DNA of 64,000 bases. It comes from Saccharospirillum alexandrii_A (GTDB taxonomy: Bacteria; Pseudomonadota; Gammaproteobacteria; Pseudomonadales; Natronospirillaceae). Position numbers and translations under genes: made by a program. Below are positions 25,278 to 33,710 of the stretch, in pieces. Every line of letters starts with the position of its first letter. Position 1 is the first letter of the stretch. The DNA lies in the NCBI RefSeq assembly GCF_043641555.1, contig NZ_JBHZRJ010000006.1:62001-126000 (forward strand). The letters run 5' to 3'. The notes under the pieces were generated by a model, which ran no database searches, was not told where the DNA came from, and was given only the letters and a program-made list of their open reading frames with translations.

Positions 25278-25916
25278 ATGACAATTCAACCCACGCCAGA
25301 GCCGGCCATCAACCCGGCTCGAACGGCCTTGCTGCTCTTCGACTTACTCAATGGGCATGTGAAGGATGCCGACCGCGCCATAAAACCCAGGTACATTCCC
25401 GTGGTAGCCGCGGCCTCCGATTTGCTCAGTGCGGTACGTGAGAAAAACATAATGGTGGCCTATGCGCAGGCCAACCACCGGGCGGACAATGCAACAACGG
25501 CCCACACCCTACGCGATACCAACAACCGGCTTTCCAGATTGGATTTAAACGCGCCGCCGGAACTCAAACCCGTGGTTGCCGGTGGCTCATGGGAGGCGAA
25601 CACCATTGATGAGCTGGCGCCCAACCGGGAAGACTATTTGATTCCAAAATACCGCTGGAGCGCCTTTTATCAAACCTACCTGGAACTGGCGCTTAGAACG
25701 CGGGGTATCGATACTCTGATTCTGGCCGGTGGCTCGACCGATGTCGGGATAGCGAGTACCGCCTATGCCGCTCGTGATTTGGATTTTAACCTGGTGGTTG
25801 CCAGCGACGCCTGCACCTCAAATGAAACCGACAACCACGACCAATTCATGCAGCGAATCTTTCCAAGAATGTCGCGTGTGCGTACGGTTAGCGAAATACT
25901 AGCGCTGCTCGCCTGA
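25278..25916 (+). CDS. Isochorismatase-family hydrolase lacking the usual Cys
   Basis: A 212-residue isochorismatase-fold protein. The Asp is in ALLLFDLLNGHV and the Lys in YLIPKYRWSAFYQTYLE. The third catalytic position, normally C in T-x-V-C-V-x-S-T-A, is Gly here (STDVGIASTAYAARD). True isochorismatases such as EntB also carry Gly there, whereas amidases such as nicotinamidase need Cys. So an amidase role is unlikely and vinyl-ether or other hydrolysis, or a non-enzymatic role, is possible. It is the last gene of the 21600-25916 operon. Confidence 0.85.
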   Translation: MTIQPTPEPAINPARTALLLFDLLNGHVKDADRAIKPRYIPVVAAASDLLSAVREKNIMVAYAQANHRADNATTAHTLRDTNNRLSRLDLNAPPELKPVVAGGSWEANTIDELAPNREDYLIPKYRWSAFYQTYLELALRTRGIDTLILAGGSTDVGIASTAYAARDLDFNLVVASDACTSNETDNHDQFMQRIFPRMSRVRTVSEILALLA

Positions 25917-26035
25917 CCTGCTCACGCTGACCGGCAACTGTGCTTCTTTCCAACTCGAACAGTTGTGCATGAGCCAAGGCCCCGTCGACCCACAACTGGA
26001 TCTTCGGGGCCAAGTATCCGTCAGGTAACGAATTG

Positions 26036-26056
26036 GCAGTCAGAATACCTGACTGC
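26036..26056. terminator. Hairpin between converging operons
   Basis: GCAGTCAG (26036-26043) pairs with CTGACTGC (26049-26056) across loop AATAC. It lies in the 192-base gap between the isochorismatase-like gene (plus) and the EutA-like gene (minus). T tracts are lacking; a terminator role is a guess from its position. Confidence 0.45.
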
Positions 26057-26108
26057 ACATATTGCCTTGTAGCGGCCTTATCAATGAAACCGGCTGGAGT
26101 ATGGCAAC

Positions 26109-27770
26109 TTACGTCGACCGGTGGTGAATGCGCTCCGGTTTCGCCGAGCCTAGCGTGTCATTGAATATCAGGGATTTGATCGTTACCGGCAAGGTGGCTG
26201 ATGGCTGACGAACACGACCAATGTCGATGTAGTCAAATTCCGCCAGACGAATACCGTCTATCACCAGAATCGGATTGGCGATACTCAGATCGTTACGTAA
26301 TATTTGCCCCAAAGTCATGGCGACATCATCATCCAACACCAGGTACAGCGCCTTACCCTGTCTAATACGATCGGCCAATCCATCGGTGATACCCCGTGCA
26401 AAGGCCAGCAGTCGCTGATAGCGGGGAGGCCCCTGCCAGGTTAGCGCCATCACCACGTCTTCGCCCAGTGTTTCAGACTCATATGACTCCAGATGGCCAG
26501 CGATGCTGCGTGCTATGCCTGCTGAGTCCACCTCTTCACCCAGGGTGAGATCGGGTTTGATAACCTGAAGATTACGACGTGGCACAAGGTCTTCGGCATC
26601 CGTCAGGAAACAGGTATTACCCGATAATTGTGTGGTGTACTCAGAGGCGCCCAGTGCGGTCGCGCGAATACCCTGGCTGTCTTCGAGCAAATGCCATGGC
26701 AGTATTTTGTTATCCACCCGGCGGCGCAAAGCCTCTCCCAGGCGTCTACCCAGGTCGCCAAAATCCCGGTGCTCACGACCATAAAAGAACTCGGCAACAC
26801 CTCCTGAAAAGACCACGCTACTTGCTGTTACCAGATCTTTTGATGCCAGTATGTCGGTCAGGTAAAAATCAACAACAGATTCCGAGTCACTGTTCAACAA
26901 TGCTTCAACCAGTGTGTCGGCCATGCCTTCGGCCACCTTATCCAACTGTTCATCCGTAACCCGATCGCCCACGTGCCAGTCAAAACCTGCTCGTAAAGCG
27001 TGGCTACGGCCCGCCGGGTCAAGGCGTTCCAAAATACCTTCGTCCGAGACAGCGAGCAGCCGCCCGCCCACATGAACAGCACCGGTTGACAGCACTTTCC
27101 CATTGTCTATCAGACTCAACTTGGTTGTGCCGCCGCCAATATCGATGTTCAATATTCTCTCGTTACGATCGAATGAGGCACGGGCCGCACCTGAACCAAA
27201 GGCCGCCAGGCGGGCTTCCATATGATGCCCAGCCGTTGCGCACACCAGGTCACCACACTTCTCGGACAGTATGCGGGCAATCCGCGGCGCGTTTTCACGA
27301 CGCAGCGCTTCTCCGGTTAAAATGACCACCCCGGTGTCGATATCTTCCGGCCTAACCTTGGCTTCGTGGTACGCCTGATCAACCAATGTACCCAGTGCCC
27401 GGTCATCAATCAGAGTGTCACTGCGATAGGGTGTCAAACTGACCGGAGATTCATAGTAGGTCTCTCGGTTGATCACTATATAACGGCTCGATAACTCGGC
27501 AGCCTGGCGCTGCAATTGAACACGACTGAACAAAATCTGTGTACCAGCAGAGCCGATGTCAATACCCACACTCCATAGAACGACATTGTCTCTCTGCCAG
27601 AGCGGGTTGTCCTCCAGCGACACCTCTTCTTCGGGCAGGTGATGATCGTGATCATGGTCATGCCACTGGTTTGGGCTTCTATGATGGGAATGGCCGTGGT
27701 GGTGATCACCGGAATGATCATGAGCCTGGTGTGTGTGATGATCAGAGGTATGGGAATGCTCGTCGTGCAT
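26109..27770 (-). CDS. EutA-like actin-fold ATPase with His-rich N terminus
   Basis: A 553-residue protein related to EutA, the ATPase that reactivates B12-dependent ethanolamine ammonia-lyase. ASKHA phosphate motifs are visible: SVGIDIGSAGTQILF, NIDIGGGTTKLSLI and VFSGGVAEFFYG, plus ILTGEALRREN. The first 45 residues are packed with His and Asp, a metal-binding stretch that I do not expect in EutA itself. ATG at 27770 follows AGGAGAGAACC. No eutB or eutC is in the window. It ends the bicupin-cupin-cupin-tctABC run, so its client may be one of those proteins or an enzyme elsewhere. Confidence 0.85.
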   Translation of the reverse strand: MHDEHSHTSDHHTHQAHDHSGDHHHGHSHHRSPNQWHDHDHDHHLPEEEVSLEDNPLWQRDNVVLWSVGIDIGSAGTQILFSRVQLQRQAAELSSRYIVINRETYYESPVSLTPYRSDTLIDDRALGTLVDQAYHEAKVRPEDIDTGVVILTGEALRRENAPRIARILSEKCGDLVCATAGHHMEARLAAFGSGAARASFDRNERILNIDIGGGTTKLSLIDNGKVLSTGAVHVGGRLLAVSDEGILERLDPAGRSHALRAGFDWHVGDRVTDEQLDKVAEGMADTLVEALLNSDSESVVDFYLTDILASKDLVTASSVVFSGGVAEFFYGREHRDFGDLGRRLGEALRRRVDNKILPWHLLEDSQGIRATALGASEYTTQLSGNTCFLTDAEDLVPRRNLQVIKPDLTLGEEVDSAGIARSIAGHLESYESETLGEDVVMALTWQGPPRYQRLLAFARGITDGLADRIRQGKALYLVLDDDVAMTLGQILRNDLSIANPILVIDGIRLAEFDYIDIGRVRQPSATLPVTIKSLIFNDTLGSAKPERIHHRST

Positions 27771-27839
27771 GGTTCTCTCCTGAGTGAACGAGACGAGATA
27801 GAGTCACTGCTTTAGAGGATAAATACTGACTGAAAGAAG

Positions 27840-27873
27840 AGACGGAACGGCCCGAAAAAAATGCCGCTCCGTA
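27840..27873 (-). repeat. Hairpin between tctC3 and the eutA-like gene
   Basis: ACGGA-A-CGGC and GCCG-C-TCCGT form an interrupted stem around an A-rich loop, about 20 bases past the tctC3 stop on the minus strand. It may protect or end the transporter message. There is no T tract after the stem. Confidence 0.4.
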
Positions 27874-27892
27874 TATTTTGGTCTTACCAGTA

Positions 27893-28906
27893 TTACTCCT
27901 CGTTGAAGAGTTCCAATACTGCATCAGACGCGTTGAATATTTCACGGTACAATTCTTCTATTTCTGCAGGGTCGGTAAAGCCGACTTCATCACCTGAGCG
28001 GGAAAGTTCGTCGATATAATCCGGATCTTCTGTTGTCAAGCGAAACGCCTCGCGCAATACCGCTACGACTTCGGGTGGTGTGCCTGGTGCGGTAAAAAAC
28101 GGGCGACCTGCAATCAATGGCACAGCAAGGACATTTGCCGCTGCCCGTGCGTCACCTTCCAACACAGTGCGCAAGTCCGGAATGTCCACCAGGTCGGGAT
28201 GGTTACCGATTTTGGCAATGATGTTCAGGCCTTCGTCTTCGACCTGATCCTTTGCACCCGGGTACGTGCTGCTGAAACCTTCAACTTCACCTCGCAACGC
28301 AGCCAACAGTTGATCGCTGGTACCCTCGTAACCGGTAATGAACTGAGCCGGGTAGCCTGCCTGTTCCAGGACCTGGATCATCTGGGTTGACCCGGCGCCA
28401 ACGCCACTGGTTGAGAACAGTACTGTGCCGCTGGCATTTCTCAGGTCTTCCAGCGTTTTAATGGGCGAGTCGCCACGGGTCATCAATACGCGAGCTTCAC
28501 TGATAGGGCTACCCAGCACCGGCATTTCAAGTGTCTTATAGCGAATGCCAGGGCCACCAAGCCGCTCTGCCAGTGCAATCTCACGCGCAGCGATCAACAA
28601 TTCAGTTCCGTCACTATCGGCTTGATTGTAGAGGTAATTGGCCGCTACAACCCCGCCAGCACCCGGCCGATTCACTGGGATAACATTCGGATTACCGGGC
28701 AAATACTTGCCAATGTGTCGGGCCATTAACCGACCATGAGTGTCATACCCACCGCCAGGCGTAGACCGAATGCTAATATTTACGGTTTTACCCTCGAAGC
28801 TTACATCGCCACTCTCAGCCAGCGCCTGGCTGCCGAAACCGACTATTGATGCGATTGCCAGTGTGCCCAGCGTTTTCACCGCACCTTTTATCAGGTTATG
28901 GTTCAT
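27893..28906 (-). CDS. tctC: TTT periplasmic substrate-binding protein TctC/Bug (system 3)
   Basis: A 337-residue Bug-family binding protein. The signal peptide runs from MNHNLIKGAVKTLGTLAIAS to AQALAES. Ligand loops are VNISIRSTPGGGYDTHGRLM and NRPGAGGVVAANYLYN. It is more divergent than systems 1 and 2 (RSTPGGGYD in place of VPYGPGGG), suggesting a different ligand. ATG at 28906 has GAGGAG seven bases upstream; a second ATG two codons earlier is too close to that site. The 238-base gap from tctB3 and an AACAATAA element (28923-28930) suggest extra control of this gene. Confidence 0.93.
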   Translation of the reverse strand: MNHNLIKGAVKTLGTLAIASIVGFGSQALAESGDVSFEGKTVNISIRSTPGGGYDTHGRLMARHIGKYLPGNPNVIPVNRPGAGGVVAANYLYNQADSDGTELLIAAREIALAERLGGPGIRYKTLEMPVLGSPISEARVLMTRGDSPIKTLEDLRNASGTVLFSTSGVGAGSTQMIQVLEQAGYPAQFITGYEGTSDQLLAALRGEVEGFSSTYPGAKDQVEDEGLNIIAKIGNHPDLVDIPDLRTVLEGDARAAANVLAVPLIAGRPFFTAPGTPPEVVAVLREAFRLTTEDPDYIDELSRSGDEVGFTDPAEIEELYREIFNASDAVLELFNEE

Positions 28907-29144
28907 TGCCATTCTCCTCACTTTATTGTTGTCTGGCTGTCCTCCAGAGACAGAGGTTTCAACCAGTATTGGAGGTCAACCCGAAACGCGGGCCAGCCCA
29001 CTTCCGCGGCAGCCAAAGCCAAACCCCAACTTACCGCGAGAAATACCTGTTTGATCTTAACCCCGGGTTATGAACCGAATCTGAACTTAAAAATAACCTG
29101 AATCAAAACCAAACTTGTCTTTTGCATGGTGCCTCTGCCAGTTA
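28907..29144 (-). other. Intergenic region between tctB3 and tctC3
   Basis: This 238-base stretch is AT-richer than its neighbours. It holds an AACAATAA leader motif for tctC3 and no convincing gene. A secondary promoter for tctC3 is plausible but I cannot point to clear -35 and -10 boxes. Confidence 0.4.
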
Positions 29145-29672
29145 CTAATCTCCCAGGAGGGAAAACAGATACCCCTCCGGGAAAGGCAGATAAAGCAGCT
29201 CATGAAACAAGCCCCAAACCGCCAGCCAAATGCCCGCCGTCATCAATACCGTCAATCGCCAGCTTTCACCATGCCGACGCAGGTACAACCCCATCATTGC
29301 CGGAACAGTGATGTAAAAGCCCAGCAACCAAAGACAGGCAATCATCCCCCATAGCCAACCGAACTGCTCTATAGCCGCCATACGGCCGTAGGCTGTTTTT
29401 TCCTCATCAGTAACAGCAAAGTCCACGTTTCCACCAGGGCCTTCCTCCTCTGGCTCCGCATGAGAATGACCGGATGCCACTAGCTGATTTTCGTTACGCT
29501 GAAGAATGAGCTCTCGTATCAGTTGAACACCCACGATGACGATTCCAATCCAGCCAACCGCCAGCGTAAACAACCGGGCCTGTGCAGACATGCCACTGCC
29601 ACCTATCACGATGTAGATAAACAACAACAGCAACAGAACCGTTATCGTGGATCGTTTTAAGTAGCCAATCAT
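29145..29672 (-). CDS. tctB: TTT small permease subunit TctB (system 3)
   Basis: A 175-residue membrane protein with helices at TITVLLLLLFIYIVIGGSG, LFTLAVGWIGIVIVGVQLI, and two or three in the second half (WGMIACLWLLGFYITVPAMMGLYL, LTVLMTAGIWLAVWGLFHELL), separated by an acidic His-containing loop (SGHSHAEPEEEGPGG). Its size and topology are those of TctB. The start overlaps the tctA3 stop by four bases, indicating translational coupling. Confidence 0.88.
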   Translation of the reverse strand: MIGYLKRSTITVLLLLLFIYIVIGGSGMSAQARLFTLAVGWIGIVIVGVQLIRELILQRNENQLVASGHSHAEPEEEGPGGNVDFAVTDEEKTAYGRMAAIEQFGWLWGMIACLWLLGFYITVPAMMGLYLRRHGESWRLTVLMTAGIWLAVWGLFHELLYLPFPEGYLFSLLGD

Positions 29673-31180
29673 GATTCACCTCCCGCGGCTACTTCTGCTT
29701 TCTGGGCTCGCTCAGCCTGACGCTTTTGCCACATGGGATAGGCCAGTGACACCACCAGAATAGCGGCAATGATCAATACCCCTGGGCGGACCAGAAAGCC
29801 ATAGCCATAGATCTGGTATGAGGTCCACATGAACCGTTCGGCCAGTGGTCCCAGAACAACGCCTAACAATAAAGGCGGGCGCGGCCAGTTACCCAGGCGC
29901 AAGAAGTATCCAAGGACGCCGAAAATGGCCATTACTGCAACATCTTCAAGTCGATTTGAGTGGGCAAAGCTGCCCAATACGGCCATCGCCAGAACTACCG
30001 GCACCAGTACAGTGGGACGCAACATAGTTGCCATTGCCAACTGCTTGGTAAACATCAGGCACAGTACTGACGTCAGAATGGAGGAAATAATCAGCAACCA
30101 GATGATCGAAAAAGTAACGTCAAGCTGTGTTGTCAGAATTTCCTTACCCGGAGTTACCCCGACGACCAATAGACCACCAAATATAAGGGCAAGTGTGCTA
30201 CTGCCGGGAATACCAAACGCCAGCGTCGGTATCAGCGCACCGCCTTCTTTGGCATTGGTCGCAGCGTCCACGGCAATCACACCTCGAACATCGCCTTTAC
30301 CAAAGGTCTTACTGGCACCCTTACAGGTTTGCAGTGCATGACCATACGCAAACCAGTCAGCCACAGAAGACCCGAGACCAGGGATAATACCCACCCAGAC
30401 ACCCACCATGCTGCAGCGAACCACCAGCCACCAATTTTTAAAGGCATCCTTTATTCCCTGCAGTCGCCCGGCGCTTAAATCTCCCAGATCGACGTTGGAA
30501 ATCGTTTTCCCACGGGCGGCAAGTGAAATCAGTTCTGGTATCGCAAACAAACCGATTGTCAGCGGAACCAGGCCAATTCCGTCAAACAAGTACAATATGT
30601 CGAACGTGTAACGGGGAGTACCGGTCTGCGACTGAATACCGATCAACGATATAGCAAACCCCAATACGCCAATCGCTATACCCTTAAGCGGAGTCTTTCC
30701 CGCCAGAGCACCCACCATCACCACACCCATCATCACCAGCATAAAGAACTCTGGCGGGCCTAATAACAGCACCAGGGGCCTAACCATTGGAATAGCGGCC
30801 AGCAGCGCCAGTGCACCCAGAACGCCACCAATCGCGGACGCGGTAAAAGCGGCACCCAGAGCGCGAGCAGCTTCACCGTTTTTGGCCATGGGATAGCCAT
30901 CCATAATCGTCGCCTGGGAACCACCGCCTCCGGGCACTGAAAACAAGATGGCGGTGATGGAGTTTGCCGTATTACTAACGGCCCAGACACTAACAATCAG
31001 TGCAATCGCTTCATACTTTTCCAACACAAAAGCGAAAGGCAACAGCAATGCGATAGCCGTCTTACTGCCGACTCCAGGCATGGCTACGAGCGTACTGCTA
31101 ATGACGATACCAATCATCATCATCGCAAACGCCTTCCACTGCAGAATACCCATCAACCCTTGCAGGGCTGCATCAAACAT
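29669..31180 (-). CDS. tctA: TTT large permease subunit TctA (system 3)
   Basis: A 503-residue TctA permease. It shows VAMPGVGSKTAIALLLPF, FSVPGGGGSQATIMDGYPM, VGIIPGLGSSVADWFAYG and FGIPGSSTLALIFGGLLVVG, the paired PG loops of the inverted repeat. ATG at 31180 follows CAGGAG at eight-base spacing; the longer frame up to 31237 lacks hydrophobic sequence and a ribosome site. Position between the cupin genes and tctB3 places it in the second TTT-cupin operon of the island. Confidence 0.95.
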   Translation of the reverse strand: MFDAALQGLMGILQWKAFAMMMIGIVISSTLVAMPGVGSKTAIALLLPFAFVLEKYEAIALIVSVWAVSNTANSITAILFSVPGGGGSQATIMDGYPMAKNGEAARALGAAFTASAIGGVLGALALLAAIPMVRPLVLLLGPPEFFMLVMMGVVMVGALAGKTPLKGIAIGVLGFAISLIGIQSQTGTPRYTFDILYLFDGIGLVPLTIGLFAIPELISLAARGKTISNVDLGDLSAGRLQGIKDAFKNWWLVVRCSMVGVWVGIIPGLGSSVADWFAYGHALQTCKGASKTFGKGDVRGVIAVDAATNAKEGGALIPTLAFGIPGSSTLALIFGGLLVVGVTPGKEILTTQLDVTFSIIWLLIISSILTSVLCLMFTKQLAMATMLRPTVLVPVVLAMAVLGSFAHSNRLEDVAVMAIFGVLGYFLRLGNWPRPPLLLGVVLGPLAERFMWTSYQIYGYGFLVRPGVLIIAAILVVSLAYPMWQKRQAERAQKAEVAAGGES

Positions 31181-31292
31181 ACGGGAAACTCCTGTGCGGC
31201 ACCGGCTGCCCGGGGAGCCGGGTACAGCCAGTTTCACATTGACAACCTCATCAGTTGCCTTTTAATTGCTGCTATTTTGATTCGACCTGGCT

Positions 31293-31880
31293 TTACTCAG
31301 CCGGAGGTACCCAAAGGTCTTCAAACCCTTCAGCGGGTTCGAGCTGATCAAACCAGTCAAACCCTATTGCCTTGACCATACGGCTGTTAATCACCACAAC
31401 CCGCGCTTCCTGGTCACTGGTGTTAAACCGTTTGTGCGCGCAATAAGGTGGGATATAAATAAAATCACCCGGACCCCATTCATACTTCTTGGGGGTTGTT
31501 TCCCACTCCCAAACGAACTCATCTTCACAACGAAACTTCACGTCGTAATGCAAGTCGTAACCGTGCCCTTCGATGACAAACGCGACCTCTTCGGTTAGGT
31601 GACGGCTGGTACCGGTCGCGCCATTAACGGCCAGGAACTGCATATAAATATCAATGGCACACTCTTTCGTGTTCATGCCTTCATTGATTATGTGCTTGAT
31701 CAGGCCATCGGCCGAACGCTCCATTGGCATTTCGCTCCACTTGACCACGTTCTTGCGTTCGTGGTACTCGCGGCGAAACTCTTTGGAGGCTTTTAGTGCT
31801 TCATTATAAAAGTTAGCGCTTACATCGGTGCGTGAACGCTGGCGCTCAATGTCTGACACAAATGGGATATCGGTGCTCAT
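31293..31880 (-). CDS. Small cupin protein (system 3, type B), degenerate metal site
   Basis: A 195-residue cupin paralogous to 6048-6653, with the shared helical segment ADGLIKHIINEGMNT and the motif EGHGYDLHYD. Motif 1 reads GATGTSRHLTEEVAF, so the first metal His of H-x-H is Ser, while the second His and Glu remain. Motif 2, FIYIPPYCAHKRFN, keeps its His. Metal binding may be altered or lost compared with the system 2 copy. It is 25 bases from the type A cupin gene upstream and about 110 from tctA3 downstream. Confidence 0.85.
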   Translation of the reverse strand: MSTDIPFVSDIERQRSRTDVSANFYNEALKASKEFRREYHERKNVVKWSEMPMERSADGLIKHIINEGMNTKECAIDIYMQFLAVNGATGTSRHLTEEVAFVIEGHGYDLHYDVKFRCEDEFVWEWETTPKKYEWGPGDFIYIPPYCAHKRFNTSDQEARVVVINSRMVKAIGFDWFDQLEPAEGFEDLWVPPAE

Positions 31881-31905
31881 GGTATGTTCCTCTTTGTCTG
31901 ATCGG

Positions 31906-32466
31906 TTACAAAGACGCCGGTGGCGTGTAGTTTTCCTGACCCGGAGCTGGCGTCTTAGGCGGGTACTCGACCATTTCCTGGAAAATAAGGTGCATAAACA
32001 AGAACATGGGTTTCGCCTTCATGATCAGACAAATGGTTTCATCATCAGGGTCATCTGAGAAATGCTGATGCACACAGCCGTTTTCGACAATCAGAGCATC
32101 ACCAGCTTCCCAGTCAATTCGGCGGCCATCATGAACATCGTGACCTTTTCCTTTCAGTACGAAGAAGACAGCACTGTTCATGTGACCGTGCTTTTGACCA
32201 TAACCACCGGGTGAGAACGCATCGACGTGTGTTTCAATAGTCTGTGCAATCTTTGACGACTGGGGGTTAATCACCTTCTTGCCGAAGTTTTGTGGACCAC
32301 CCTTCCACGCGAGGTCCTGCGTGGGATAGATTCGGGGCTGATTGAACAACTCTTCTTTAAGTTCGCCGTAGGTTCCTTCGAGCGCTCGCACGAAGGTGCG
32401 TTTCTTGGTCCAGCGCTCCCAGGTAACCTGGCCGCCCTCGGCTGCATCGGATTTTGAATCAGACAT
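31906..32466 (-). CDS. Small cupin protein (system 3, type A), degenerate metal site
   Basis: A 186-residue cupin paralogous to 5441-5998. Motif 1 is FSPGGYGQKHGHMNSAVFFVLKG, where H-x-H is kept but the Glu ligand of the paralogue (HGHVNE) is Ser. Motif 2, IVENGCVHQHFS, keeps the last His. The C terminus has KPMFLFMHLIFQEMVE like its paralogue. The pair of type A and type B cupins thus occurs twice in the island, each time with one TTT transporter. An AACAATAA element on the minus strand precedes the start (32488-32495). Confidence 0.85.
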   Translation of the reverse strand: MSDSKSDAAEGGQVTWERWTKKRTFVRALEGTYGELKEELFNQPRIYPTQDLAWKGGPQNFGKKVINPQSSKIAQTIETHVDAFSPGGYGQKHGHMNSAVFFVLKGKGHDVHDGRRIDWEAGDALIVENGCVHQHFSDDPDDETICLIMKAKPMFLFMHLIFQEMVEYPPKTPAPGQENYTPPASL

Positions 32467-32594
32467 CGTTTTGACCCTCTTGCCAATTTATTGTTGTCAT
32501 CGTTGTTATGCCCGAACGGTTTACCAATTTCTGGCATAACACTGGCGGGAAGATGGAACGGCTGCCATTGCTCCCCCTACCCCATACTGCAACC

Positions 32595-33710
32595 TTAAAG
32601 TGGTGGCAGCGTTTCTTTCTCTGCTTCGTATGCATCTGCCATCTGCGGCGTCAGACCTTTTTCCGACAACGCATCGGCGAACATGGTCCTTACTAGCTGG
32701 CTTTCATCGGCATAGTCAATCTGGTGGCCACCAATGCGCTTGCTAATCCAAGCTTTCGGCACACCCTGGGCATTTCGGAACGCAACACCTTCATATTTGA
32801 AAGCCAGATAGCGCGCTGGGGAGTTTCCTGTGTTGAAGTGCTGGTGAAACCACATATTCGGTGGTGTGATCAGTGTTCCCGGCTTCCACTCGTAGCGTTT
32901 GGGCTCTTCGCCTTCGGGCCACATCAGGGAATAACCCTCACCCGCCAGAATGATGACGTGAGCACCGGGTCCATGTGCGTGCGCCTTTTTATAGGTACCC
33001 ACAGGGAACTGAGAAATGTGCGCATTCATTGAACTTTTCGCGAGATTGAAACGAATGTGACCGCCACCAGCGCCACGCTCTTTCGCTGATACCAGAGGCA
33101 GGTTTACTGCATCGGCAACGAAGTTGGTTTCCAGTCGGAAGCCGTTCATTTCATCTTTCGGCGCAAAATAGTCTGCTTCGCCAGAGAACCGTGTTTTAAA
33201 GTCATGGGCGGTGTTATAGATGAAGTCCATCTCTTCGTAGAGATTCACAATCGGTGGCATATTGGTCACCGATACAAAGCGCGCAACGGAGTTGCCAGAA
33301 CCATTAAAGTGCTGATGCCACGTATTCAGAGGTATTGCAAACAGTGCACCCGGGCCCCACTCAAAGGTCACTTTCTGCCCCGCGTCATTCCAGACACTGG
33401 TTGATCCATTACCACTGAGCACCATGATCATTTCTTCAAACAACTGGCGCTGTGGTGCCAGTTCCTTACCTGCGGGGATCTCACAGACATAGCAGTCATT
33501 CGTGGTGCGCGACGCGTCATGATTAATGAACACACCACGGCCACCACGGCGGTCCCAGGACTTCAGCTCCACGGTATTCAGATCTTCAACATAGATACCA
33601 TCAATAATGTCCAGCCCTTCACTGGCGACCCAGCGGGTATAGGGCGACTCTTTTTCCTTGGCAAATTTCTGGGCGACTTCGTCGGAGACGAGTGCATCTT
33701 TCTTGGACAT
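32595..33710 (-). CDS. Two-domain cupin (bicupin) protein
   Basis: A 371-residue cytoplasmic protein with two cupin domains, the architecture and size of gentisate-type dioxygenases. Domain 1 lacks the metal His pair (ELAPQRQLFEEM) but keeps a later His (LNTWHQHFNGSG). Domain 2 has AHAHGPGAHVIILAGEGY and PPNMWFHQHFN, giving three or four His, so it is the likely metal site. Sequence outside the motifs does not look like classical gentisate dioxygenase to me. It is the first gene of the cupin-tctABC-eutA operon, downstream of a promoter region rich in candidate IclR sites. It is one candidate for the missing ring-cleavage step. Confidence 0.82.
   Translation of the reverse strand: MSKKDALVSDEVAQKFAKEKESPYTRWVASEGLDIIDGIYVEDLNTVELKSWDRRGGRGVFINHDASRTTNDCYVCEIPAGKELAPQRQLFEEMIMVLSGNGSTSVWNDAGQKVTFEWGPGALFAIPLNTWHQHFNGSGNSVARFVSVTNMPPIVNLYEEMDFIYNTAHDFKTRFSGEADYFAPKDEMNGFRLETNFVADAVNLPLVSAKERGAGGGHIRFNLAKSSMNAHISQFPVGTYKKAHAHGPGAHVIILAGEGYSLMWPEGEEPKRYEWKPGTLITPPNMWFHQHFNTGNSPARYLAFKYEGVAFRNAQGVPKAWISKRIGGHQIDYADESQLVRTMFADALSEKGLTPQMADAYEAEKETLPPL

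Noticed and set aside
25917..26108. A minus-strand frame between the isochorismatase-like and EutA-like genes that reads like protein (includes ILTANSLPDGYLAPKIQLW)
   Set aside because: It has no good start codon or ribosome site and runs antisense into the isochorismatase-like gene. It could be a gene remnant but I cannot support it.
32595..33710. Bicupin as a plain gentisate 1,2-dioxygenase
   Set aside because: The size and two-domain layout fit, but domain 1 lacks the metal His pair and I do not see gentisate dioxygenase motifs, so I kept the neutral name.
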